DNA from: Sarocladium kiliense
Lineage: Eukaryota > Ascomycota > Sordariomycetes > Hypocreales > Sarocladiaceae
Assembly (NCBI GenBank): GCA_030734395.1
Contig: JAUZTG010000020.1
Location: 620,001-684,000 of the forward strand
Direction of reading: 5' to 3'
Length of the DNA stretch: 64,000 nt
This document shows positions 33,888 to 46,163 of the stretch, piece after piece; within the stretch, counting starts at the first letter, position 1, and the number at the start of each line of letters is the position of its first letter. The notes below the pieces were generated by a model. That model worked only from the letters and a program-made list of their open reading frames with translations. It searched no databases and was not told where the DNA came from. The translations under genes were made by a program, and so were the position numbers.

Positions 33888-36278
33888 GGTAGGGGATCAA
33901 CCAAACATGAAATTGTAAATACGCAAACCGTGAATCTGGATGAGATCCTCGACTCCGCTGTGTCATTTGACCTCTTCAAGTAGGAAATTCGCTTCTCCGA
34001 CCTCGCTCTCTCATTACTTTAGTCCCACTGGCCGCGTCTTCTCTCCGCAGAGCCGGCAATGGGGTTCGGATGGCGACGGGATGCGGGGCAGCACCGGGAT
34101 CTGCCATCGGGACCACTGTATGATCAAGCAAAGTAGAAGCCTCTTACTAATTCTGGCGCCTGGCATACAATTGAATAGTCAGTTTGGACACAAAGCTCGG
34201 GTTTAGCGTCGGCTAATCCGAGTAATGTTGTGTGAATTGCATGTTCTGTGGTACACGGCATGTGTCAAGTGATATCAGAGGTTCTTTGAATGGCCACCGT
34301 TGGATCCGAGAGAACAGCTGGCTGGTTCAGGTTCATCAGGGTTCGATTGTCCGGGAATCCAGGTCAGTTTAAAAAAGAGGCCCCCTAACTATGAGGTCTC
34401 GCGATGGTCATGGCAATAGACTCATGACCTCTCCTTTGGCATGTGGAATAGTCGTAAGCCAATACTGGGCGTGGCTCTTTGTTACTGCCGGGTAAGGATT
34501 TTAGGTGCCTTGAGGGTCGCAGCCCGCGACGGGACCATGATGAGGCGTGCACGTCAATAACTATCAAACTACCTTAACCTAAGACAAGCCAGCCGCGGGA
34601 CAAGAGATTATTGATCAACAATGCTCTTTCAGAGGAGTATAGCTTATGTAGAGCCAAAGTCGTGATACCAGTAGGACGGGGTATGGCAACATAGTCATGG
34701 GTCGAATGGTGTGAGTATGGGCAAAGCAACGATTGGTCGGCATGAGACAAACATGAACCGTTCTCCAGACTCTGTGACAGACCACGACGATCAATGTGGC
34801 CGTTGGGCAGGTTCTTTGATACTGGTGTCGGAGAGGTCTGCCGGGTGGCGCTTCAGCTTTCCTGAAAGGTGGCTCAAAAACCAGGTCGTAAGCGAGCTGC
34901 AGGCTCCGATCTACGTTCCAGTGCCAGATCTGGTGGGCAAGAGATGCGTTCCCACTGACGCAAGGATGCAGACGGCGTGTTAGCCAGGATTGATAGATCG
35001 ATTTGCAAGGGCTTGCTCATGATCGCGATATTTTGGTTGCGAGCTCCTCAGCGACGGTGACGGGGATTTCCCCTGCTCTCCCCATATTGTGCTCTGTAAC
35101 ACAGAGTTTTAAGCAAACCAATTTGCCAGGAGCTACAGTTCCGTGATGAACAGAGCTTGTGCCACATGAAGATTGGTCTCGGAGTCGTTTGCCGAGCGGC
35201 AATGATGGCGATGCGTGACGATGGGAGACTGGTGGGCAATGGTGTGTCCAATAGTGGATTCCGCTGGTCTCTTGATCGTCATCGGTCGTGTGGCCGAGTG
35301 ACTAGGGACGACCGATGGGATTTGGATGTGGAGAAGCGTGAAGTCGATGATAAGGAAGAGGCTGGGCGAGGTGTTTATTCGTTTTCGTTCCTGATGACAA
35401 TCTTGCTGCTGGGCTGGCGATGCTGCTATTCTGGGCAAGACACGCGCGTGTAAACAGCAGAAGCAAGGTTCAGGATCAGGACAAGCGAGGCCAGGAACAG
35501 AGCAACATGAACCAGTGATTCCAGCCTGGTCAGAGTCTGTTTCTGTAGCCGCCGTAAGTCAAGCCAGCCAACGGAGCCACCCGCTGAGGCGTGGTGTAGG
35601 GACGCGCTAGCCTCAACTTCGTGGGCCAATCCACCAATTGGCAAATTCCACAGGCTGTTCCTCGGATTCCACAGCGGGCCATAGCACTGGACCGACCCCT
35701 GGAATGCTGGAACCTTAAGCACTCCCCCAGGCGTATCAGCGTGTCTCGTCGCCAGTGCCCCACGCCCAATCATCCCCCCCTAACCTCCACTGCCCCCCCC
35801 CCTGCAGCCGCTGATGTCACCGCCCATTTTTGGCCTATTCGCTTCCCCCATGTCGCTTCCTCCCTGATTTGCGCCCACGATTGTCCCTGAATCGACCAGA
35901 CGACCTTCTCTCCGCCCACACCTAATGACTGACTGGCGGCCTCTATTTCTTCTTTGTCTTGCTTCACGACCTCTGTCTTCACTATCGGCCATGTCATCGG
36001 CCTCTTCTTCTTTTCTCATCCTTATTCCCCTCTGTTAGCAGGCGTGTCTGTGTCTCTCAGCCGTCCTTCACATCACACACTGCCAAGAAATCTATCTGCA
36101 ACACTTCACACAGCATGTTACACACATCAACTTCCTGACCTTCTAGAATAACCCTCGTCCAAAATCACAACCTACACCGCCGAGAGCTCTACTCCCACTC
36201 ATTTCCCCTTTCGGGGCCGACCTCGACCCTTCACCCACTCTATTTCGACCCCACGAGTCGATCGTAGTCACAACAACC
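33888..36278. other. divergent intergenic region
   Basis: This 2.4 kb stretch lies between the divergent monooxygenase and channel genes. It has C-rich runs at about 35774-35802 and a CT-rich leader before 36279. Short frames are present but none is convincing. Confidence 0.5.
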
Positions 36279-39200
36279 ATGTCGACCACTTCCTCGGCCT
36301 CAGGGCCTGATAGCACGACGAAAGGCGGCAGCGGTTCCGCGCAGAATAATGAAGGCATTGGAATCACCAGTTTCCTGACCTCTATCGCTGTTGCCGTCGC
36401 TATCTTCGGCGTCCAGACCTTCATCTTCCTCCTCCTGCGGAACAAGCTTGCCCGTATTTTGTGAGTTCAACCAGCTAGAATCTATCCCTTGCCCACAATG
36501 ACTGACCTGCTCTCTCTAGTAAACCCAAGACCTACCTCGTACCGGAGCGAGAACGAACAGATCCGCCTCCGAGATCTGTGGTTGGACTCCTCAAACACCT
36601 GTTCAACTTTAGCGACCGAGAAATCATTAAGAAATGTGGTCTCGATGCCTACTTCTTCCTCCGATACCTCAAGACACTGCTGGTCATATTTGTTCCTATC
36701 GTCTGCATCGTACTTCCTATCCTCATCCCCATCAACTATGTTGGCGGCAAAGGACAACAAATCGACGTCAATGAAGACGCCAATGGCCGCAACTCCTCTG
36801 ATGTCCACGGCCTCGACACCCTGGCATGGGGTAACGTGAAGGCCACGCATACATCACGCTACTCAGCTCACCTTCTGATGGCGATCCTCGTCATCATTTG
36901 GGTCTGCACGGTCTTTTTCTTTGAGCTCCGCGTCTACATCAAAGTCCGTCAGGATCATCTCACCAGTGCTGAACACCGTCTTCGAGCCTCCGCCACCACC
37001 GTTCTAGTCAGCTCAATCCCTGCCAAATGGCTCAGCGAAGAGTCTTTGAGAGGCCTTTTCGACGTTTTCCCGGGTGGCATTCGGAACCTTTGGCTTAACC
37101 GCGACTTGACCCAGTTGCTCGACAAGATCAATCGCCGGGATAAAATCCACAAGCAGCTCGAGGCAGCTGAGACAGAGCTGATCAAAGCGGCTAAGAAGGC
37201 ACACTTGAAACAACGTGATGCCGAAGAGAAAAAGGAACGCAAGAAGCTCAAGCTTAAAGCTATGTCTAAAAAGGAGCGTGCTGAGAGAGATGCTCAAGAA
37301 GACGTGGAGGCCCAGCGTCGAGCCAACACGGCTGCGGGTCTCAACGCTGGTGACCAGCACCAGGTTCCTCACGATATAGGACAGGGAGTTGATGAGTCCA
37401 AGGACCAAGAAACTCAGAACCCCGACCAGGAACAGACTGGCAAAGGCTTCAAAATTCCACGTCTCGTTAACCCTCTCAACATTGTCACTCATGGTGTCAA
37501 GGGGGCGGTGGGTGCAGTAGAGAAGACCGGCCACGGCATGAACAAGGAACTTGAAACCACGAATGGATTCATGGGCATGGGCTCAGTGGGTGCTCCAAAA
37601 GCTAAGGCTTCAATCGACACCAATCGCCCCAACACTCAGGGCGAGGCAATGTCGCGGCCTTCGGTCTCTGAGACCCTACAGCCCAGGACGACACGCTCTC
37701 GCTCCCACTCGAATGTCACTGACGATTCTGCTCGGGCAATCACGAAAGACAATACGGTTGAACCTGCTCCTAAGCTCAACACCGTTCGGAAACTGGAAAA
37801 CATCGATGACATGTACAAGAAGAACGATGTTAAGTTCTGGCAGTTCTGGAAAGAGCCCCCTGGCGGCTACGCATCCCCCGTGCCTCAAGGTGTCGAGGCT
37901 CAGGATTACATGACCAGAAAGGCCAACGAGAAGAAGTCCGCTTGGGATGTAATCAAGCAGTGGATCCCGTTCATGGGGGGTCCGGACATCGAACCCCTGG
38001 AGTACCCGCCTTCTCACAACCCCGATTATACCAAAGAGATGGACGCAGATGCTGAATGGGCCAAGTACCTTAAGAAGAAGAAGCGCCCGACACACCGTCT
38101 TCCCTTGTTCGGCGTCATGGCCTTGCCCGGTATCCCTTTCGTCACGAAGAAGGTTGATACAATCTACTACTGCCGAGAGGAGCTGGCACGACTCAACTTG
38201 GAAATCGAAGAGGATCAGAAGCATCCTGAGCGCTACCCGTTGATGAACTCGGCCTTTATCCAGTTCGAGCACCAAGTTGCTGCGCACATGGCCTGTCAGA
38301 GCGTCATGCACCATATCCCGCGGCATATGGCCCCAAGAATTAATGAAGTCTCTCCCCGCGACGTCATCTGGGACAACATGGCATTCAAGTGGTGGCAAGA
38401 GTGGCTGCGAAACGGAATCGTATTCGTCATCGTGGCCGCAATGATCATCCTCTGGGCGATTCCTGTGTCTCTGTCCGCTGCGCTTAGCCAGCTCAACGAA
38501 CTCATCAAGGAACAGCCCTGGCTCGGATTCCTTAGGGATAATGACACAGTCGAGACTGTTGCAAAAGCCCTTGCCGGTGTCTTGCCTGCTGCTATCCTCG
38601 CACTACTCCTCATCCTGGTGCCTATCATCCTTGACCTTCTTGCTAGTTTCAAGGGAGCTAAGACTGGCGCCCAGAAGAGCGAGTTTGTGCAGTTGTTCTA
38701 CTTCGCCTTCCTCTTCGTTCAAGTCTTCCTCATTGTGTCGATTGCGTCTTTCTTTGCAGCTTCGATCGACACCCTAGTCGACAACCTCGCAAAATTGTCC
38801 AATGTCGAGAATGTTCTGAATCTTCTGGCTGAGAACCTGCCGAAGGCCGCGAACTACTTCTTCTCTTACATGATTCTGCAAGCCATGAGTACAAGTTCTG
38901 GAACACTGCTTCAAGTTGGTGCCCTGTTCTTCTGGTATATCGTGGCTCGAATAATGGACAGCACTGCGCGTCACAAGTGGGCTCGCAACACGAAGCTTGA
39001 AGAGGTGAATTGGGGCAAATTCTTCCCTGTTTACACCAACTTCGCGTGTATTGGCTTGATCTACAGCATCATTGCTCCCATGATTGCGATATTCGCCATC
39101 ATCACTTTCAGCCTGTTATGGCTCGCCCATCGTTATGCGATGGTGTACGTGATTCGATTCGAGAGCGACACAGGCGGAGTGATGTATCCCCGAGCTCTCA

Positions 39201-40036
39201 ACCAGACTTTTACTGGCCTCTACTTCATGGAGCTTTGCCTGGCTGGCCTGTTCTTCATTGTGGTCGATGAGAATAAGAAGCACACGTGCACACCGCATGG
39301 CATAGTCATGATCGTATGCTGCATTCTTACTATTCTCTACCAAGTCCTTCTCAACTACGCCTTTTCGCCGCTGTTCCGATACCTGCCCATCACGTTCGAG
39401 GATGAGGCAGTCCTCCGAGACGAAGCTTTCCAGAGAGCCCAGGATAGGCGCCTTGGCCTCGAAGACGACGAAGAGGAGTGGCATGGGGATCAGGGAACCA
39501 CTGTGGCGAGTCCGCTTAGTGAGAAGTCACGTCGAGGTGAATTACCGAATGGGGACATCGAAATGGGTGATATGAGGGGTCGTGAGGGGACGAACAACTT
39601 CATCAAGAATCCTATGAGACAAGTCGGCACCTGGGCGAAGGGCGGAGGCAACCAGTTGAAGAAGCTTCGCCCCCGTGGAGATTCCCAGGCTGCCGAGTAT
39701 CGCCGCCAACGTCGCCAAAAGGATCTCGAATCGCAGCGCGCCATAGGAGAGGCGCTCTACGGAGGGTTCCACGACGAAATCGAGGATTTGACGCCCGAGG
39801 AACGAGACTGGATGGTCCGCCATGCATTCACACACTCGGCTCTGCGAGCCAGGCGCCCCGTGGTTTGGATCCCCCGCGACGACATGGGAGTCAGCGACGA
39901 CGAGATCCGCCGGACGAGAGAGTTCAGCGAGCACATTTGGATCACTAACGAGGGCACGGCGCTCGATAGTAAAGTGCGCGTGGTCTACGGGAAGAATCCG
40001 CCTGACTTTTCTGAGGTTGACCTGATCAACCTCTAA
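36279..40036 (+). CDS. CSC1/OSCA-type calcium-permeable channel (PHM7 family)
   Basis: Two exons (36279-36460 and 36520-40036, intron 59 nt) give 1232 residues. The protein belongs to the CSC1/OSCA/TMEM63 family of hyperosmolality- or stretch-gated cation channels. The order is a first membrane helix in exon 1 (TSFLTSIAVAVAIFGVQTF), the family's KPKTYLVPERER segment across the intron, more helices up to FFFELRVYIKVRQ, and then a large cytosolic region. That region holds the VSSIPAKWLSEESLRGLF RNA-recognition-like fold and a long charged coiled coil with a disordered insert (about residues 240-430). A block of membrane helices from about 630 to 960 forms the 7TM pore part, with the typical FYFAFLFVQVFLIV segment. 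The C-terminal PHM7_ext-like domain ends VRVVYGKNPPDFSEVDLINL. The long insert makes it larger than many relatives. The cell membrane or an internal membrane could be its site. Confidence 0.92.
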
Positions 40037-40339
40037 AGGAACGGTGTGAGGAACGCAAAGCTGGTCTACCATCACAGATGATGCGGGAGAACATGATGGG
40101 AAGGGGAGGCGTGAGCATTTCTTTTTTCAGTAGCGAATTGGGAAGCATTGCATTGGAGTATTGGCTTTTATCCGAAGACATACCCGCCCCCGTGGTCGGG
40201 TCGCACTTTTAAACAAGACAACGAGCATTTTGAGAGCATGCAGTTGGGAGAGAAAGAGTATACCAGCACCTCTCGTTTCAGATACACGCTGTTTGAAGAC
40301 CGAAATGAAATCCGACTCCATACAGAGTCATTGAAATCG
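40037..40339. other. convergent intergenic region
   Basis: About 300 bases between the convergent stop codons of the channel and DUF427 genes. No further feature was seen. Confidence 0.5.
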
Positions 40340-40813
40340 TTACTCTACCTCGATTGTGACCTTTGATTTGTCTGTAACGGTCAGTTTAACCTTCGAAATG
40401 GTGAACCCAAGAAGTTGTGGTGGACATACCAAAAGCAACATAGTCTTTGATAGACAAGGCTGCATCGTATGGATCTGCATAGTACCACCCTGCGTTCTCA
40501 ACTTTCTTCCCTGCACTGCTCGTCAACTCCATGGCCGCAGAGAACCTTCGCCCATGTACCTTGAGTGGACGAGGCAAGGAGGTCAAAACTCACCACCGAC
40601 GTCAACAGAATAGTACCCCGCATGCCCTTTCCACGGACAATAAGTCATCAGCTCCGTGTTGCTGAATACCCCTTGATCCTTTCCAACAAGAGTATCAGGC
40701 GGGAAGTAGACATTTCCCTCGCAGCGGAGCCAGGATGTTGCGGAGGCGAGGGTTTGGCCGTCTAGGGAGGCTGTGGCCTGGCCAGTTTCAGTGGTGATGG
40801 GTTTGCCCGGCAT
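40340..40813 (-). CDS. DUF427 domain protein
   Basis: Three exons (40813-40594, 40510-40430, 40371-40340) join in frame to 110 residues, the usual size of a single DUF427 domain. Characteristic segments are LRCEGNVYFPPDTL, then TYCPWKGHAGYYSVDVGG before intron 1, ENAGWYYADPYDAALSIKDY in exon 2, and YVAFDKSKVTIEVE at the end, which is completed only by splicing the last 32-nt exon. Introns are 83 and 58 nt with GTGAGT and GTATGT donors. DUF427 proteins are small beta-rich proteins without an agreed biochemical function, sometimes described as nucleotidyltransferase-associated. None of the three exons would be called correctly from long open frames alone. Confidence 0.9.
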
Positions 40814-41378
40814 TATGGGGTATCTTCAAGTGGAGATGATTTGGTGATTCAGATTCAGTATTAGAGTTGTTGGTATCCTGGGGGGTTTCTTTGGTTCTTC
40901 TTATGTTATATGTACTCGGGGGAGGACGGAGGGACGGAACTGGGTTGATTAACAATCACCCCGCGCTTGTTGATAGCCGACTACGTCAGAGATGCACTCA
41001 AAGTATGTTGACAGCGCGACATGCTTTTCGTTACGAATGGCACGTACCCGTGGTGTGTGTATATTTGAAATGTGATGTGTACTCATCTCCGTATGTACGA
41101 GCCCTTCGCACCTTTTCCTGCACGGCAGCTCGGGTCACCACGGTCATGGTCATAGTGTAGGTAAACTAGTAAGTAATATTGATGATAATCTAATGTAGCT
41201 TATTCAAAGCCATGGAGGTTGGAGACGATCTCCTGTCTAAAAATGCAAGTCTTGTTTTCGTCCCCAGTCCCGCTGATGGCGGTTCATCAACCAGTCTCAT
41301 CAGGTATGCCCGCAACGCCATGCCAAAAATAATTAATCAAACATCCGAACATCAAACCACACATCGACGCAAGCCCCA
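40814..41378. other. intergenic, no supported gene
   Basis: This stretch lies between two minus-strand genes and should carry the DUF427 promoter and the hydrolase 3' end. It is AT-richer than its surroundings near 41160-41200. Confidence 0.5.
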
Positions 41379-43021
41379 TCAGTTGCTGTTCTGATTTTCT
41401 GCCCGTTGCTGACGGAGATCGGTGAGAGTCTGCTTCATCTCCTTCGCCATGTACTTGTTGAATGAATCCGGGTTGTCGAGGTAGAGGTGATGGCCGGCCT
41501 TGGGCACAATGACCACCCTAGCTGACCCCTTTTCGAGGCGCTTCTCCTCATCTGATGCTTGTGACAGTGCCTCCTTGCTCGCCTGGTTGAGCTTCTTAGC
41601 TGAGGCGTGGCCACCGTCTGCATCCATCCAGTCGTTCTCGCCGTACATGAACACGACAGGGAAGCCATGTTCCTTCTTAAGGGGCTTGCCATCATCATCG
41701 CGGGAGATGACCTGGCGGCCAACGCCTTGGATCCGGTGGATGACAGGACGACGTGCATATGCGCCAGGAGCGAGCAGGTATGTGAGTGCGTACTCTCCGC
41801 TACCTTTCTGCTTGAAGATGGAGAAGGAGTAGTCGTGCAGAGCCTGGGCCTCAGCGGGAGGCAGATGGCTGAAGCGGCGAGATGTCCAGCCGGAGACGAA
41901 ACGAGGGCCGAGTGGACCGGCGAGGCGAACGATACTGAAAGGAGAGACGTTCTGGTCCCAAAGCCAAACCAGCCAGCCAGGCATCGGCCTCCGAGCGGTG
42001 TTGGCGGCTCTCGCTGAGCGGGCAGTGGTGTTGCTCTCGGTAGTCACGTCTTGGGATTGGGTGAATTCGTTGGTCATAGTTGACTCTTCCGGCTCGGGAA
42101 GCGCAGAGTTGACGGCAAACGGGTCCTCCGGGATGCCAACAGGGGATGCGAGGATGAGCTTGTTGAGATGGCCGGGGTATTTGAGCGCGTAGGAGACGGC
42201 GAGGTATCCACCGAGAGAGTGACCAAGAAGTGTGAATCTCTCGATTTTGCGGGCTTTGCGCCACTCCTCGAGAGCATCAATGAAGAAACTCTCGGCCTCA
42301 ATGACCTTGTCCTCCTTCTCCTTCGCGTGTAGCTTGAAGTTCGGGCGTGAGGAGTTACCCATACCCAGCATATCCAGGGCGTAGAGCTGAAGGCCCTTTG
42401 TACGAGAAATTGGCTCAAGGTTCTTGTAGAAGAAGCCGAGACCAGCTCCGTAGCCGTGAAGCATGACGAGGGTCTCTTCCGTCTCCTCACCGACGCGCTC
42501 GACAGAGATTTCATTGAGGGCGCGGTCTTGACCGGAGAGCTGAACGAGAGTTCGCTTCCAGACACGATTGCCGTAAGGATCAGCGGCAGCCTCGGCTGCG
42601 GCTTCAGACGGGAGTTGGGTAAAGGAATCGGTAGCGCGCTTGAGGTAGGGCATGTGAGAAAGAACGGCGGTTTCGGCGTGAGGAGGTGCTATGCTGGACC
42701 ACTGGAGGAGATGTCAGTGTGTGATAGGAAAATTGAATGGATCACAGATCTCGAACTTACCCATTGCCAGGCGGCTTCCTTGTAGCCGAGCGGGAAGTAT
42801 CTCCCACCATTGGGCATAGTGACCTTGCCTTGAACAACGACCTCGTCCTCGCTTCCGGAGTCAGCGTGGTCGATGCCGCGAGGCTGTTGAGGGCGTATGG
42901 CGCTCTCAGTGGTGGACATCTTGGGTTTGGGGATGATGACAGGAGCGTAGAGGATGAATGGCTTAGAGGACAGCTTTGCGTAGACGGCGGAAGCTGAAGA
43001 GGCGACTTGCTGCTTGAGCAT
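41379..43021 (-). CDS. alpha/beta hydrolase, CLD1/ABHD5-like lipase or acyltransferase
   Basis: Two exons (43021-42761 and 42701-41379, intron 59 nt) encode 527 residues. The fold shows the oxyanion motif MLHGYGAG (about 167-174), the nucleophile elbow LLGHSLGGYLA with Ser249, and near the end AGHHLYLDNP, which contains the H-x4-D motif (His491, Asp496) of the ABHD5/ICT1/CLD1 group. Yeast Cld1 is a mitochondrial cardiolipin phospholipase, and relatives are lysophosphatidic acid acyltransferases. The first 34 residues (start MLKQQVASSASAVYAKLSS) lack acidic residues and hold Ala, Ser, Lys and hydrophobics, which suits a mitochondrial targeting peptide. A second ATG at 42919 would remove it. 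A disordered Ser/Thr insert lies at about 295-325. Mitochondrial cardiolipin remodelling is the best guess but is not proven by the sequence. Confidence 0.88.
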
Positions 43022-44723
43022 CCCGGGCCACGCGACCGACCCAGGAAGGCCCTCGGGACTATATAGAAATAATGACGAGCGGACTCCCTATCTCTAGGGG
43101 TGGGCGGGTAAGTCAGCAATGGCAAGGCGCGGTGCGGTGTGTTGCGTGGGGTGTGTGTACGTTGCGAGTGCGCATACGTGGGCTGTCGGAGAATGGGAAA
43201 AGTGGTGACGTGCCAGGCGTCGACGGCAGTAACAGTAACGGCTTTAGGTATGTCTTTCGGGTGGTTGATTTGATAAGGTCCAGAGCGTACGTTGGTGGTG
43301 CGCAGTAACGTTGGGGCGTGGAATTTGCGGAGCTGGCGTTAATGCAGGCGGCGGAGTTAAGCGGTTGCTCCAGACCGAAGTGGTGAGGCGAGAGATTGCA
43401 GACGAGGGACGAGGGAGAGACAGGCAGTCAGTCAGCGACGGGGTCGGGATTGAGGTGCTGCCGGAATCCGCGGAGGTGGCTGTGAGAATAAGGATGTTGC
43501 GCTGGTTGTGTTTGTCGGGTGGTAGAGTTGGCCGACGGTCCGAATGCGAGGCAAGTGATGATTGGACTTTCAGTGCAAGGTGTTACTGTAGTTGCGGTTG
43601 TGGCTCGAGCAGATGACGACAAGACTTCTTGGGAACATGTGTCAGCCTGTTGGTGGTATCGGCAAGAATGGCTGAAGCTCTTCTCTGACAGGACTGGCAG
43701 TCATAGATCAAATCAGGACAGATGCATGCTACCTCTTATTTGAATCGCGTCTATTCCCTCCAACGAACGGCATGAAACCCCGTGATTCAGGCCACGAGTC
43801 ACGATCCCCACCAAACGTGGCTGCTCCATATCCTGCAATTGGCGGTTCCAGGAACCATGACGGCTTGTTGGGGCGCCCACGATCTGAGCACTTTGGGAGG
43901 CGGTCAGGCCTGGAGCGCGATCTCGTAGGCGACGATGCACGTTCCTGCCGATCAAGTGTAACGGAATTTTGACACGAGCACTCTTTGCGGCTCACGTACG
44001 TGTTGGATCGGGATTTGACTTTCAACCGCCTGTAGAGCAGCACCCTCCTTCACCTATCTCTCATGTGCGCCCGCCGCATGGCCTGGTGTACTAGAGGCGT
44101 CACTGTTCTATCCCATCTCGGGATCGCTCCAACGCCTTTAGAATTATTCAGAAAATTCAGACAGACTGTAGACAGAATACTGAGCATCTTTGATTTCCCC
44201 CGGATTTCATGAAGGCCATCCTGGTGTCGTCGGCTCCTCTCTACTCCGTACAGGCGAGGTGCCACGCAAGACTTGCCTTAGGTAAGCTGCCTTTTGTCAG
44301 CAGAACTGGTGCCTGTGACGTTTTGCTGGGCTTGAGCCAATAAAGCCGCTAACCATATCGAGCCACCACATCACGGCAGCCATTGAGGGAAGCTTCGTCC
44401 TTCTGTCTGACCATCCCAACCAGGCCTCACCCAGCATCTCATTGTAGTCATCACTTGGCCAGGCCGTTGCGCCCTCTTCACCGGCCACTTGTTCACGGCC
44501 GTACTTATCTTTCCTTCAGGCATCTTGTCATTCTAGGATCCAGTCGATATCTGCCGTGACCTCGGCACCTCTCGAAACTGTACCCAGTGTCCCTCGACGC
44601 AACACGTGAAAACGAAAGCATCCCTCCAAGCATCCACTATCGCGAATGGTCTCACTCCCCACGCATCTTGCTGCTTCGACCAGCTTTACTTTTGTCGAAA
44701 TCTAAGGCTCGCTGTCCCGCGCA
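43022..44723. other. divergent intergenic region
   Basis: This 1.7 kb stretch lies between the divergent hydrolase and Spo7 genes. Frames of up to about 100 codons near 43311-44040 have no recognisable content. No repeat or RNA gene was seen. Confidence 0.5.
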
Positions 44724-46055
44724 ATGCCCGACGACCTCGACTCCCTCGTCAAAGGCGCCGCCTCCCCCGCCGCCCATAATGTCAACCTCAAGTCTTCCCC
44801 AGGCACGACACCTGTCGATACGTCTTCGGTAGACGAGAAGACTGGCGATCCTCTCAGCCACACTCCGAGCTCCCCGACCATGATCTACCTCAATCTGCTC
44901 ATACTCGAGGCTTCCATGCGCGCCCAGTTTCTCGAGCTGCGCGCCAGGAAGCGCCATCATACCTTCTTCCTGGCTCTGCTCGGCTTGTGGATCGCTTTCT
45001 TCACTTATGCCCTATTTCTTGCCCCGCGCGAGGACGGTCGCGGTGTTGGAGGCTCCATCTACTGGGCCGTCGAAGGTGCCGAGAAGGTTTGCTTCATGGG
45101 CGGTATCATCACGGCCATACTAGTCTGGGCAGCGGGAATCTGGGAGCGTGGCATAAGGTGGCCACGACGGTGGTTCGCAATGTCGAACCGTGGACTCCGA
45201 GGCTTCAACTGCAAGCTCGTCATAATACGGCGCCCGCTTTGGGCCGAAGCTCTATCTACCATCGCATTCTTCCTCACGTACGGCCTTTTCTCGCACACCG
45301 CCAGCTCCTCATACCGTGTAGTGGACCCGTCTCTGCTACGGGAGGTGGAAAGGGAACTGCAGCTTACAGGAGAAAATCACCCGACGCTGGTGTTGCCGCA
45401 GGAAGACGAAGAAGGGGGTGGCCACGAGGAGGATCTTGCACCAGGAGGGGATTACGTGAAATTGCTACTGCTGGCGAAGCCCTTTTCAGCTACTTTCCGA
45501 GAGAATTGGGAGGTTTACCGAACAGAGTACTGGGAACGTGAGAATGAGCGAAGGGCCTTGCTGCGCAAGAAAGTCAAGGAACATGACGCCCGTCTCGCCA
45601 GAGAGCAGCTCGGCTGGCTCTGGTGGCTACCCTTCCGTCGCGTCCGCCACCCACGCCACGATATTCCCAAGGGTCATGGCCCCGGGCCTCGAGCCCACGC
45701 GCATCATCACCACCTTTCCGGCGTCGAGCGCAAGCGCCGCAGCAGTAGTGTCCGCCGCGGCTCAACCAGCTCCTCGCGCAGTCAAACACCCACGCTCGAA
45801 GGTTTCGTCGAAGAAGCGAGTGGTGGCGTGCCCGTCAGTAGGAAACCAAGCTCAGCATCAGACAAGAGAAGGAAGAAGGGCTCGACAGCATCGGCGACGG
45901 CCAAGCCAAAAAGGCCAGGGACCGAGTCGCGATCTGTGACGCCCGACATCCCATCTCCATTGGCGAAAGGGACAAGCGCAGAGGGAGAAGGGGGACAACA
46001 GCCGCACAGGGTGACGAGAAACTCGTCCAGGTCTGGTTCAGTAGCCTTGCAGTAG
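44724..46055 (+). CDS. SPO7: Spo7-like regulatory subunit of the Nem1-Spo7 phosphatase
   Basis: This is an intronless protein of 443 residues. Spo7 binds the phosphatase Nem1 at the ER/nuclear envelope and helps activate the lipin Pah1, which shifts phosphatidate into diacylglycerol and limits phospholipid synthesis. The family core begins IYLNLLILEASMRAQFLELR (residues 54-73). Two membrane helices follow at about 80-99 and 121-140, then the conserved cytosolic stretch NRGLRGFNCKLVIIRRP (155-171). A further conserved part holds KPFSATFRENWEVYRTEYW. The C-terminal 130 residues are a fungal-type extension rich in Ser, Arg and His (HAHHHHLSG), probably disordered and phosphorylated. The ATG at 44724 sits in a good context. 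Together with CHO2 this is a second lipid-synthesis control gene in the window. Confidence 0.92.
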   Translation: MPDDLDSLVKGAASPAAHNVNLKSSPGTTPVDTSSVDEKTGDPLSHTPSSPTMIYLNLLILEASMRAQFLELRARKRHHTFFLALLGLWIAFFTYALFLAPREDGRGVGGSIYWAVEGAEKVCFMGGIITAILVWAAGIWERGIRWPRRWFAMSNRGLRGFNCKLVIIRRPLWAEALSTIAFFLTYGLFSHTASSSYRVVDPSLLREVERELQLTGENHPTLVLPQEDEEGGGHEEDLAPGGDYVKLLLLAKPFSATFRENWEVYRTEYWERENERRALLRKKVKEHDARLAREQLGWLWWLPFRRVRHPRHDIPKGHGPGPRAHAHHHHLSGVERKRRSSSVRRGSTSSSRSQTPTLEGFVEEASGGVPVSRKPSSASDKRRKKGSTASATAKPKRPGTESRSVTPDIPSPLAKGTSAEGEGGQQPHRVTRNSSRSGSVALQ

Positions 46056-46163
46056 AACAGACATGCATAAATTTCGAGTTGCGCATTACATAGACGCAAA
46101 AGCGCATTGACGATTCGTCCCAATTGCCTACGTCCTGAATGTGTCAATCAAGAGCTGATAAAT

